48,545 bases of DNA from Actinomycetaceae bacterium (GTDB taxonomy: Bacteria > Actinomycetota > Actinomycetes > Actinomycetales > Actinomycetaceae), in the NCBI GenBank assembly GCA_030540715.1, contig JAUNVQ010000002.1, forward strand, positions 137,886 to 186,430, in the 5' to 3' direction. The notes beneath the pieces were generated by a model. The model searched no databases, had not been told where the DNA came from, and saw only the letters and a program-made list of their open reading frames with translations. Positions 18,201 to 25,183 of this stretch are shown here, piece after piece. The stretch's first letter is position 1. The number at the start of each line of letters is the position of its first letter. The translations under genes were made by a program, and so were the position numbers.

Positions 18201-18711
18201 GTCCGTGCGGTGCAGCTGCTTTTTGCAGGGCACCCTGGATAACTCCGGGTTGAATAGTGGCGGTATGGTGAGTGGGATCGATATCAACAATCTTGTTGAA
18301 ATAACGGGAATAATCAACAATTACGCCCGGCCCAATGGCATTACCCGCACAGCTTGTACCAGCGCCGCGTGCAGTAATAGGAATTCCCAGACGAAATGCA
18401 TGTTCAACAGTAGCCTGAATATCACTCAGAGTTTTCGGGCGAACGATTGCTGCTGGGGGTACACGGTAGTTACCTGCATCTGTGGAATAGATACCGCGAT
18501 CTAAAGGTGCCACTAATACCTCGCCGTCAATACGACCATCAAGTGTGTGACACAACTTTTTCACCGCGTGCTTGTAGGCCGCTGATTGGTCACTAACGGG
18601 GAGCGTATCGGTATCGTGGATATGCGTGTCATGGGTGGACTCGCCATATAGACGAATATGCTGCACCACTGTACGAGTTGCGCGCTGTAATAGATGTATT
18701 GGTCCAACCAT
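15274..18711 (-). CDS. FAD-linked oxidase / Fe-S oxidoreductase (D-lactate or glycolate dehydrogenase-like)
   Basis: 1145 residues fusing a GlcD-like FAD domain to a GlpC/LldE-like Fe-S part. FAD-binding features are PITARGAGTSCAGNAIG, GMIGNNACGPHATAYGRT and EHLLPENKADLAKFFVGTEG. Two cysteine clusters follow: CTGVAKC with a later MCP near residue 700 and CLACKACSSDCPAG near 755, then two cysteine-rich CCG-type repeats ending in CCGLAGNFGMEKG near 1085. Such enzymes oxidise D-2-hydroxyacids and pass electrons to the respiratory chain. Two disordered inserts, about residues 562-670 and 992-1020, make it about 150 longer than the usual 950-1000. No ribosome site precedes ATG 18711; a CAAAAT box ends 6 nt upstream. 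A start slightly downstream is possible. Confidence 0.88.
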   Translation of the reverse strand: MVGPIHLLQRATRTVVQHIRLYGESTHDTHIHDTDTLPVSDQSAAYKHAVKKLCHTLDGRIDGEVLVAPLDRGIYSTDAGNYRVPPAAIVRPKTLSDIQATVEHAFRLGIPITARGAGTSCAGNAIGPGVIVDYSRYFNKIVDIDPTHHTATIQPGVIQGALQKAAAPHGLRFGPDPSTWNRCTIGGMIGNNACGPHATAYGRTADNVIDLQFIDGCARTIDTRTQGIDAITGLKELVADNLALIRTTFGRFNRQVSGYSMEHLLPENKADLAKFFVGTEGTLGIATQATLRLVPLPQAPVLVALGFPDMVQAADAVPTVLRHHPLAVEGMDARLIDVVRHHKGPGAVPDLPSGEGWLMCEVGGEGMDEADALEAARAMAADTGLPPESVMIYPPGAEAAALWRIRADGAGLGGRTPVKPDGSGGEQAWPGWEDAAVPPERLSDYLRDFNKLMASYDVDGLLYGHFGDGCVHVRLDLPLGSQAGVGKSRRFLEDAADLIGRHQGSISGEHGDGRARSELLTRMYPPEAVELFAKVKTLFDPHNRMNPGVITRPWDSMTGLSSTVSDSLCGLATNNRKTPSSQRSQRLTSWPSNSITAQHNTSAKKQGSVESDIDKKSCEQPENIGRQANAHSVFSRAATRHNVHIVACGSAPDPLDKHLRRPLAKNYPAQERGFGFHEDHASITNAVHRCTGVAKCRANNSAAGGFMCPSFQASHEDKDSTRGRARILQEATNGSLIKGLDAREVLEVLDLCLACKACSSDCPAGIDMAKYRSEVYHRAYRWRLRPRTHYFLGWLPLLLRIATSLPGVPALANSVMSVGWLRSIAFAMTGIDTRRKMPRLATSSLSRWAHDRGILEDELSRVFDEVLTKHRFVLLWADSFSHCLDGEGAKATAMLLERLGYSVIMPESDVCCGLTWITTGQLSVAKKKLAHTVERLAPVAMAGIPIVGVEPSCTAVLRDDLRDLLPDDPKVVAVSGAVHTLAEFLMKQGCFAGDPDTGSVREDATGESNGQLDAAAVGDRDCGDTHFYGSQPVAYPDLTGVQIVAQPHCHHYSVMGWAADRELLDKCGASVIELTGCCGLAGNFGMEKGHYEMSVAVAENSLLPTLKDHPEAIYLADGFSCRTQAEQLAGRRGKHLAQVLLEHVR

Positions 18712-19340
18712 ACTGCTATTTTGGCATGAAACGATCCTGAGCAGTAAAACTCCGGAAATGCTGATGCATCTCTATTTCTATTTTCCCTGTTCTTAAGCTA
18801 CTTGAAAGCGCAATTTATTGCACTTGTTCATATCAAACTGGTAGTGTGCTACGCCAACTATAGGCAAGCTACACGTCACCAATAACATTGCAACTGCGTA
18901 GTACCCTCTTCTACGTCATCAGCAATACCAGCAAGCCACCCATGAAGATGCTATGTCATGTGAACTGCCAAGCATCGAAAAGCACTCACTCAGCACGCAC
19001 CACGCCACCAGCAGCAAACCCATATGACGCTACAAGTTGACAAGAACGCAAAAACCACCAAAAAGCCCATCAAAAACACACCCCACCATACTTCTTCCGC
19101 CACATCATACCCACTGCCTAAAGAGCTGGATATTACATGAGTGAACGCATCAGAAAAGCACTGGCAAAGCCAACACCACACTAGGTAGGCAGCACCGCAC
19201 CGACTAGGCAACAGTTCGGGCAAGCAGTGCGCCAATATTCGTTGGAAACCCAGTGGTTGATACACTGATACACATCGGTATCTTGTACACCACGTTAGTG
19301 ATAATGTGTTGGTGGTAGTCCAGGAAGAAAGAAGGCGCTT
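18712..19340. other. Long intergenic region before the Dam methylase
   Basis: About 630 bases with no supported gene between the divergent oxidoreductase and methylase genes. TTGATA at about 19257 and TATCTT 16 nt later are a possible methylase promoter. A minus-strand frame here has a hydrophobic end (VWWGVFLMGFLVVFAF) but no family match, codon signal or start, and could be a decayed membrane protein gene. The base composition is poor in G on the plus strand (runs of CCA/CAC), unlike flanking genes. No repeat or tRNA was recognised. Confidence 0.35.
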
Positions 19341-20210
19341 TTGTCCGCAGTATCCACCCGCAATAGCCGCACGCAACAACTTGCGCCAATTGTGAAATGG
19401 GTGGGGGGAAAACGTCAGCTTCTTCCACACATCCTGCCACTTATTCCTGCCAATATCAGCACCTATGTGGAACCCTTTCTGGGAGGTGGTGCCGTCCTAT
19501 TTGCTTTGCAACCCAAACGCGCAATCGTCAATGATTTCAATACGGAACTGATGAATCTATATCAGGTTATCCGTGACGAGCCACAGGAACTCATCGACCG
19601 TTTACGCGAACATGCGGGACGCAACAACTCGGACTATTTCTATGAAATACGCAGTTGGGACCGCCAAGACACCTACCGAAAACTAAAACCTGCTACTAGG
19701 GCAGCACGCCTGGTTTACCTCAATAAAACCTGCTACAACGGGCTGTTTCGGGTGAACCAATCGGGCCACTTTAACACCCCATTTGGTCGCTATAAGAACC
19801 CGCGCATTGTGGATGAACCCGCAATCCGCGCGCTCTCTGACTATCTGTCAACAGCCGATATTGACCTGCGAACAGGTGACTATCGCGGCGCCCTCAAAAA
19901 TCTTTCCACAACTGCTTTTGTTTATTTTGATCCGCCCTATATGCCAGTATCAACCTCGGCATCATTCACCGGATACACGGAAGGTGGATTTGATGCGACC
20001 GAGCAAATCGCCCTTCGCGACACCTGTCGTGAACTGAATAAACAGGGAATCCGGTTTTTACTATCGAACTCTGCGCACCCGCTTATCCTGGATTTGTACA
20101 GTGAGTTCCGCATCGACATGGTAGAAGCTCGCCGGGCAGTAAACTCCAAAGCAGAGCGGCGCGGAGTCGTCACCGAAGTGCTTGTTCGCAACTACGAGCT
20201 ACCAAAGTAG
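19341..20210 (+). CDS. dam: Orphan Dam-type DNA adenine-N6 methyltransferase
   Basis: 289-residue class alpha N6-adenine methyltransferase. The N-terminal VKWVGGKRQLLPHI contacts AdoMet, FLGGGAVLFAL is motif I, and the catalytic motif DPPY is at residues 197-200; the conserved LVYLNKTCYNGLFRVN and GHFNTPFG segments are typical of Dam/DpnM enzymes, which methylate GATC. No restriction endonuclease lies beside it, so it looks like an orphan. There is no ATG: the frame opens with TTG at 19341, preceded by GAAGG at 19331-19335, and this puts the start about 20 residues before the conserved domain, as expected. Dam homologues are not usual in Mycobacteriales, so recent acquisition is plausible. 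Confidence 0.92.
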   Translation: MSAVSTRNSRTQQLAPIVKWVGGKRQLLPHILPLIPANISTYVEPFLGGGAVLFALQPKRAIVNDFNTELMNLYQVIRDEPQELIDRLREHAGRNNSDYFYEIRSWDRQDTYRKLKPATRAARLVYLNKTCYNGLFRVNQSGHFNTPFGRYKNPRIVDEPAIRALSDYLSTADIDLRTGDYRGALKNLSTTAFVYFDPPYMPVSTSASFTGYTEGGFDATEQIALRDTCRELNKQGIRFLLSNSAHPLILDLYSEFRIDMVEARRAVNSKAERRGVVTEVLVRNYELPK

Positions 20211-20274
20211 TGCCATGTCTAGCTCCAATGTTGCTTGGGAGGCCCTGTTTAGTTGACCGTGTGGAAAAGAACGC

Positions 20275-21300
20275 TTAGTCACTTCTGACTGGCACGCGAC
20301 TACCTGTGTTGTAATCGCGCTGTTGAATCATCTTCATTACCTTATCGGAAGCATGTTCGGCATCGAGTCGCTGGTTAAATGTCGTGTCGGCGTATAGCTG
20401 CTGTGTGAACGGATTGCGCTTTGTTTTCACAATGCGCCACACGTGGTACACGAACAACCCCACATTAAATGCCAGTGCTGCCGCCGAGACAACAAATAGT
20501 GCCGTTGTATTATGCGATGAACGATGCGCAAACATTGAATCGTGCATAAATGCCGGGAAGGTCAGCACTACCGCCGACCAAAACGTCAACGTATATGCGC
20601 GGTATTGAATCCATGCACCGTAGCCGAATTTCATGAATGCGGGAATAGTACAGGCCAGCAGCAGCGCCACACCGGAATACCATGCACGGTCAGCCAGGCA
20701 GTTATAGACGTAGGCAAAGTTCCACAGGTCATAGGCTATAATCCACCATATTGTCAGGTCCCCCCAAATGATTGCTTTGGATGGCCCCTTTGACACATAG
20801 ATACCTACCCACCCCGCTATCATTAAGGCGTTCAAAATCCCGGCAATGCCGTTCATAATGTTCCATGGGCCACCCCATGTCCACATACCCTGTGTGGGAT
20901 CAAGCCCGTGAATAAAGTAGCACTGAAAATCGCGGATCACGGCCTCGATAATATTGACTGCCAAAATGAGTGGTGGAATACACAGGTACCAGTATTTTGT
21001 TCGCAGCTTTGGAAAATATTGCAGCGCTACCAGGGATAATGAACCTAATAATGCAGAATATTGCTTCACAATCGGGAACCATCCCGCAGAGTTTGTGCCC
21101 TGGGTTGACCACGGCCACCAAAACAGCGTCAGCAGCACTGGAATAACAATGAACACCGCGATTGCCACCCACTTTGAACGAATTGCCAACCAGGCAGTCA
21201 CCGCCAGAGCCGCTATCACCAGCGCAAGCATCGCGTAATCCCACCACTGGCCAACCTCAAAAAAGAACAGCGTAGGGTAATCAACATGATCTGTGGGCAT
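20275..21300 (-). CDS. DUF5692-family integral membrane protein A
   Basis: 341-residue protein with about eight hydrophobic helices and many aromatic residues, function unknown. The sequence GGPWNIMNGIAGILN, then WIIAYDLWN at 186-194, YNCLADRAWY and ALLLACTIPAF at 212-222, then AHRSSHNTTALFVV matches what I know of DUF5692, described mainly from Firmicutes and some actinobacteria. A cytosolic tail follows VKTKRNP. AGAAGG 6 nt before ATG 21300 supports the start. It lies downstream of the SRPBCC gene on the same strand, separated by 213 nt with strong hairpins, and shares the central motif block with the second DUF5692 protein at 22748. I considered AveC spirocyclases and found no resemblance. 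Confidence 0.78.
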   Translation of the reverse strand: MPTDHVDYPTLFFFEVGQWWDYAMLALVIAALAVTAWLAIRSKWVAIAVFIVIPVLLTLFWWPWSTQGTNSAGWFPIVKQYSALLGSLSLVALQYFPKLRTKYWYLCIPPLILAVNIIEAVIRDFQCYFIHGLDPTQGMWTWGGPWNIMNGIAGILNALMIAGWVGIYVSKGPSKAIIWGDLTIWWIIAYDLWNFAYVYNCLADRAWYSGVALLLACTIPAFMKFGYGAWIQYRAYTLTFWSAVVLTFPAFMHDSMFAHRSSHNTTALFVVSAAALAFNVGLFVYHVWRIVKTKRNPFTQQLYADTTFNQRLDAEHASDKVMKMIQQRDYNTGSRVPVRSD

Positions 21301-21375
21301 TCATAACCTTCTTTACTTGTGTGTTTTCTTTTTTATTGAAGAGGACGTTGCCCGGCACCGGCGTTTCACGGTAGC

Positions 21376-21466
21376 ACCAGGCGCGCAATGCGCGCCGTCA
21401 CCCCTTGCTTTCACAAGCACCACCTGGGATGACAGGGGTTACTGGGTGCGCACGGGATGCGCACCC
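21376..21466 (-). other. GC-rich structured intergenic segment (three stem-loops)
   Basis: Between the SRPBCC and DUF5692-A genes lie three stems in 90 nt: GGCGCGC-AAT-GCGCGCC at 21380-21396; GTCACCCCT (21397-21405) pairing with AGGGGTTAC (21434-21442, one mismatch), enclosing a small TGCTT/AAGCA hairpin; and a perfect 9-bp stem with arms GGGTGCGCA and TGCGCACCC and a 5-nt loop at 21444-21466. None is followed by a T-run on the minus strand, so ordinary termination is doubtful. It could be an mRNA stabiliser, an attenuator, or a small RNA. Confidence 0.5.
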
Positions 21467-21513
21467 GTTCTTGCGCTTCATCATGTGCCCGCTGGGCGTC
21501 CTCTGAAATCCTG

Positions 21514-22551
21514 TTACTTTTTCTTGCCCCAGTCAGTCAAATACGTTTTTTCTTTCTTTTGGCGAATCTGTTCGTCCCACGAGAACTCGGGTTCTTCCCA
21601 ATCAACAAAATACTGGTCGTCAACTCTATCAGCCCATGGGCTATCTGGGCCGGTGGGCGGCCAATTTGGGTTATCGGTAACAGGCTGGCGAATCTCGGTA
21701 ACAGCTGGTTTTTGACGGCCGTAGCGCATCCACTGGGTGTAGGTATCCTCGAATAGCGGCGTGTTGTCCCAACGCCCCGCAGGAGTGCCTGTAGCAAACC
21801 AGCGTCCACCCAAAACGCCACGCATGAACTTGCCGGACCACTGTTCTTTTTTGCGGAATTCGGCTACACGTTTAACGTACAGGTTTTGCATATGCGCCAT
21901 GCAGCCGCCCACAAGTTCAATATTGATCCAGTTCATTGCTGCAGCCCACCATGTATTTGGCTCAAATCCCACGCGCCAGTGATTGATCAGGCGGCACCGG
22001 TTACCCTTTAGTGGCACCACATAAAAACACCAGGCCGCAGCATAGTGTGTGAATCCGGGAAAACGGAAGGCATATGAGCCGGGTGCGGCTGGAGGTACTT
22101 TTGTATCAACCCACTGAACCAGGTATTTACCGGGTACAACATCGGCCCATTCCATACTCATTCCATGGTAATCAAAGGCAGCAATATCGCCGGGCATCAG
22201 CGAATCCGGCTGCTGAAATTCCTCCTGGATTTCATAAGAGTTATAAAAGGGCAGGCGTGCAAATGTCCGTTCCAAGAACTCCGAGCTGAATGAACCCGAC
22301 TTGTCGCAGCCTATCTGCTTAAAAATACGGTAGACGGCATAGGCCGGGGCATCAATATCAATCGCGTAGGTAGAAGAACGTGCGTTAGGATAGTTGGCAT
22401 CGATCAGATCATCAGCAGGATAGCGCCAGTTTTGTTCCGCTGGAGTGGCCTTTCCACTAAGCTGACTAAACCAGTACATGCCAGCCAATCCAAGCCCCGC
22501 AATTGCGCCAGCGAGCTTACCTTTTGAGAAACCGGATCCATTCTTTGTCAT
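21514..22551 (-). CDS. Membrane-anchored SRPBCC-fold protein
   Basis: 345 residues. After a short basic start, residues 10-30 (GKLAGAIAGLGLAGMYWFSQL) form one hydrophobic helix, probably an uncleaved anchor. The body has the helix-grip pattern of SRPBCC/START-like proteins: IDIDAPAYAVYRIFKQIG, the strand GKYLVQWVDTK, then AWCFYVVPLKGNRCRLINHWRVG and a long C-terminal helix. These domains bind hydrophobic ligands in a deep pocket; the ligand here is unknown. The last 100 residues are Trp/Pro-rich and charged. GAGG 8 nt before ATG 22551 supports the start. It is divergent from DUF5692-B and upstream of DUF5692-A, so the three probably act together at the membrane. Confidence 0.72.
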   Translation of the reverse strand: MTKNGSGFSKGKLAGAIAGLGLAGMYWFSQLSGKATPAEQNWRYPADDLIDANYPNARSSTYAIDIDAPAYAVYRIFKQIGCDKSGSFSSEFLERTFARLPFYNSYEIQEEFQQPDSLMPGDIAAFDYHGMSMEWADVVPGKYLVQWVDTKVPPAAPGSYAFRFPGFTHYAAAWCFYVVPLKGNRCRLINHWRVGFEPNTWWAAAMNWINIELVGGCMAHMQNLYVKRVAEFRKKEQWSGKFMRGVLGGRWFATGTPAGRWDNTPLFEDTYTQWMRYGRQKPAVTEIRQPVTDNPNWPPTGPDSPWADRVDDQYFVDWEEPEFSWDEQIRQKKEKTYLTDWGKKK

Positions 22552-22747
22552 GAAAATAGCCTCATTTCGATGTAGTGATGAGCACCGTCCCAGCTGCCAT
22601 CACAGGTGAATTGTGTTCGCTCTTTTACCTTATCAGAGCTTATTTTATGGCATATGGGACCAAAGTGTTCATGAAGAAGTATCCTTTCATGAGATGATCG
22701 TGGAGAACACAGTTCACACCATAATTTTTTTATTTTCGAGGGCGATA
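22552..22747. promoter_or_regulatory. Divergent promoter region of the DUF5692/SRPBCC cassette
   Basis: 196 nt between the SRPBCC gene (minus) and DUF5692-B (plus). TTCATGA occurs twice, at 22668-22674 and 22686-22692, 18 nt apart, so on the same face of the helix only approximately; each holds the palindrome TCATGA and could be an operator. CATAAT near 22719 is a possible -10 for DUF5692-B. The role is inferred from position. Confidence 0.35.
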
Positions 22748-24145
22748 ATGGAAACTTTTCTATGGACATGGGAGATCGGCTCCCCGCACGTATATGTTAT
22801 CTGGCTAATTGTGTTTTTACTGCAAGTTGGTGTTGCTGAAGCAAACCGACGATGGAACTGGACAATCTTTGTTTTATGGACCATCGGTGGAATCCTCATG
22901 ATGCCCTATGCAGCGATTTATGCTGTACCCATTCTGGGGTGGTTTCCCTTCGGAAAGTATGTACTTATGGTTGCAACAGCCACAATGACTGGTTATTTGC
23001 TGGTGTTTGGCAAACGGCATCCTTTGAAAGCTCATCGCTACGCAATATGGCTGGGAGTTGCTCTGTGGATTGGACTGGTTGCCAATATTATGGAAGCAAA
23101 TATCCGTGACATCACTATTTATTTTCAAGCCGACACCTACTATGCCTGTGCCGCAAACTGGCAGTGTCTTCAAGAAATCAATAACACCCATGCAGCCGAC
23201 ATGATTTCGGGGCTTCCTGAAGCGCGCGGTGTCACCGAGGCTTTACACAGCTCTGAGTGGTATCAAGCGGTTGCTGCTAACTTTAAGGCTCACCATGTTG
23301 GTATTGACCCAGCCACCGGTTTTCGAACGATTGGGGGTGTATGGAACTTACTGACAGCTTTAGCTGGTGTACTCAACTGCATCACTATCACCGGCATTGG
23401 AAAAATCTTTATTACCTCACCCGGTAAGCTAAAGGTTCGCGGTTTGATTTGGGTAGATATGGTGTGGCCGTGGATTATTGCCTATGACCTGTGGAATCAT
23501 TCATTCCTGTACAACTCACTGGCAGATTACACATGGTACTGCACATTTGCATTGCTGCTAGCCTGCACTATTCCCGCATTTTGGTGGGCCAAGGGTCAAT
23601 GGATCTGGTTTAGGTGCTTTACATTGATGTTCTGGATTGCGTTTTACAATTGGTTCCCAACGATCTCGACACCGCCAGGATATATGCATAACTTTGCCAC
23701 AATGGATCCGCGAGCCAACTGGGTGTGGTCTGTGTTGGCCCTGGTCTGGAACGTGGTGCTCTTTGGATACTGGATCTACATTGCTATTGCTAAACGTCGC
23801 AATCCTATTGTGAACTGCATTTTCTTTGAACTGAAGTCCTTTAGAACGATTGTTCGTGCAAACTGTGATGACAAGGACAAATACTTCTTAACCGACATGG
23901 TGAAAGAAACACCTGAAGATCTTGGTTTTAAACCCGAGTCTCCACTTCCACCGCATGATGGATATGTCTCGTGGATGCCGTGGTGGAAGGGCGTTGACCA
24001 GCGCTATCCGAAACTGCGCACGCCGATAAGTGCTGATCCCTATCAGGTAGAAAAAGGTATCACCTCCGATTCACAGTGGGATGTTCCTACTCAGGCAACT
24101 CAGGATCCAAAGATTTCAACGGGACACGTTGTTGATAATATATAA
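22748..24145 (+). CDS. DUF5692-family integral membrane protein B
   Basis: 465-residue paralogue of the protein at 20275-21300, function unknown. The shared core is clear: GGVWNLLTALAGVLN, WIIAYDLWN at 242-250, YNSLADYTWY and ALLLACTIPAF at 268-278. It differs in two ways: a loop of about 60 residues after VANIMEANIRD (about 125-195, with Cys pairs and HAADMISGLPEA) and a 110-residue C-terminal hydrophilic tail. The frame is open from a GTG at 22613, but GAGGG about 6 nt before ATG 22748 and the immediate hydrophobic start favour the ATG. A perfect hairpin follows the stop codon, so it is a single-gene transcript, divergent from the SRPBCC/DUF5692-A pair. Confidence 0.78.
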   Translation: METFLWTWEIGSPHVYVIWLIVFLLQVGVAEANRRWNWTIFVLWTIGGILMMPYAAIYAVPILGWFPFGKYVLMVATATMTGYLLVFGKRHPLKAHRYAIWLGVALWIGLVANIMEANIRDITIYFQADTYYACAANWQCLQEINNTHAADMISGLPEARGVTEALHSSEWYQAVAANFKAHHVGIDPATGFRTIGGVWNLLTALAGVLNCITITGIGKIFITSPGKLKVRGLIWVDMVWPWIIAYDLWNHSFLYNSLADYTWYCTFALLLACTIPAFWWAKGQWIWFRCFTLMFWIAFYNWFPTISTPPGYMHNFATMDPRANWVWSVLALVWNVVLFGYWIYIAIAKRRNPIVNCIFFELKSFRTIVRANCDDKDKYFLTDMVKETPEDLGFKPESPLPPHDGYVSWMPWWKGVDQRYPKLRTPISADPYQVEKGITSDSQWDVPTQATQDPKISTGHVVDNI

Positions 24146-24163
24146 AAGATAACGTCATAAGTG

Positions 24164-24190
24164 TGGAGGGCACCCAAGGGGTGCCCTCCA
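24164..24190 (+). terminator. Terminator-like hairpin after DUF5692-B
   Basis: A perfect 12-bp stem (arm TGGAGGGCACCC) with a 3-nt AAG loop begins 19 nt after the DUF5692-B stop. The following bases are ATCACATATTG rather than a T-run, so it may stop transcription from either side or protect the 3' end. Confidence 0.65.
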
Positions 24191-24223
24191 TCACATATTG
24201 TTGGCCCTAAGAACTGCCGTTTA

Positions 24224-24517
24224 CTAACAGTTGCAGGTTACATGGTGTGAGCTAACTGTCAGACGATGTCGTGTCACAATAATCGCTGAGCCGCACAGTA
24301 AGCAGCAACGAAATGAAGAACAGCGTAGACGAGCTTGTGCCTGTCTTTGCAAGTTGTGCACCAGATGTTGTTGTTGTGGTTTTTATCGTCTTCTTTTCTT
24401 TTGGATCCTCAATACCCGGTTGCTCACCACACAGTGAATACTGCTTCATTCTTAAAAATATCTGTCACCGAAACTTCATCGACACAGTCTCACGCTGTCC
24501 GTTCACTGTGACAATTC
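24224..24517 (-). pseudogene. Frameshifted relic of a sortase-anchored surface protein (C-terminal end)
   Basis: Reading the minus strand across frames restores a coherent C terminus: VTVNGQRETV, then DEVSVTDIFKNEAVFTV, then GEQPGIEDPKEKK, a Thr run and GAQLAKTGTSSS, then TLFFISLLL followed by GSAIIVTRHRL. That is a stalk, an LAKTG sortase motif, a hydrophobic helix and a basic tail in the right order. It needs about three frame changes (near 24483, at the GTGTGGTGAG near 24428, and near 24300), and no intact frame covers it. It is probably the remains of a gene whose body is gone. It overlaps the last bases of the ABC gene by 15 nt. A short intact frame at 24252-24449 is only the middle piece. 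Confidence 0.55.
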
Positions 24518-25183
24518 CATGACTGTTCCACCCAGCTGTGTCACGAAACTTTCGTCTTTTGGAACAATGATGGCGCAGCGCTTCCCCACATGTTTTTTGA
24601 TAAGCCCAGCAACCAATTCCTGCGATTCTGTTGACATATGATCGTCAGGAGTATCCAGTAACAACACCTGCCAATCACGCACAAAAATAGTGGCCAACTT
24701 CGCCCTCTGTAATTGTCCAATACCAAGCTCATAGGGTGTTTTTTCGGCTTCATCAGCCAAGCCGACCAGCTCAAGTGCTTCCAAGGGGTTAAGGACAGTT
24801 CGTTTTCCGAGGGCGTTTTCTGCCCCTCCCCTTACTGCGGGTGCATCAGGAGTGTTACGAATCTGCTCGCTATAGTGTTCACCAGAAAATGGCAGCTCAA
24901 TATGTTCAAGCACCGTCAAGCCATGAATCCAACTAAATTCATTAAACACACTGAAAATAGCTTCACGATGCTGCTGGGAATTCGGAGCAATCTGTGTACC
25001 GTCAATAGCGAACTCATCAGTGGTAATCGACTGATAGCCTGCCAAACCACGCAGCAAAGTGGACTTTCCGCAGCCCGATGGCCCCGTCAGGGCCACAATT
25101 TCACCTGATGCCACGCTAATATCTAAACCATCGATCACGACATCGTCGTTATAGGCCATCTTTATATTTTTTACCGTAATCAT
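24503..25183 (-). CDS. Degenerate ABC transporter ATP-binding subunit
   Basis: 226 residues of the LolD/MacB-like ABC ATPase fold. Walker A is intact (GPSGCGKST, 34-42), but other sites are abnormal: the signature reads ELGIGQLQR instead of LSGGQ-QR, the catalytic Glu after Walker B is Thr178 (LLLDTPDD), and the switch His is Lys209 (IIVPKDES). The Q-loop also lacks its Gln (SVFNEFSW). It may bind but hardly hydrolyse ATP. No permease gene lies on either side: downstream is the surface-protein relic and upstream 519 nt of apparently empty DNA. AAAGGAG lies 11 nt before ATG 25183. It may be a decaying gene or a non-catalytic regulator. Confidence 0.8.
   Translation of the reverse strand: MITVKNIKMAYNDDVVIDGLDISVASGEIVALTGPSGCGKSTLLRGLAGYQSITTDEFAIDGTQIAPNSQQHREAIFSVFNEFSWIHGLTVLEHIELPFSGEHYSEQIRNTPDAPAVRGGAENALGKRTVLNPLEALELVGLADEAEKTPYELGIGQLQRAKLATIFVRDWQVLLLDTPDDHMSTESQELVAGLIKKHVGKRCAIIVPKDESFVTQLGGTVMELSQ

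Noticed and set aside
18990-19430. 146-codon minus-strand frame with a hydrophobic end
   Set aside because: Overlaps the well-supported methylase N terminus and has no clear start or family; at most a relic.
21376-21466. CRISPR array or tRNA as the source of the stems
   Set aside because: There is no repeat-spacer periodicity and no T-loop or acceptor pattern.
20275-24145. AveC-type spirocyclase identity for the two polytopic proteins
   Set aside because: The conserved blocks (WNIMNGIAGILN, IIAYDLWN, LLLACTIPAF) fit DUF5692, and I see no AveC motifs.
24313-24522. 69-codon plus-strand frame with a valine-rich hydrophobic stretch
   Set aside because: It is the antisense of the sortase-signal relic; the VVVVVF run is the complement of the threonine run.
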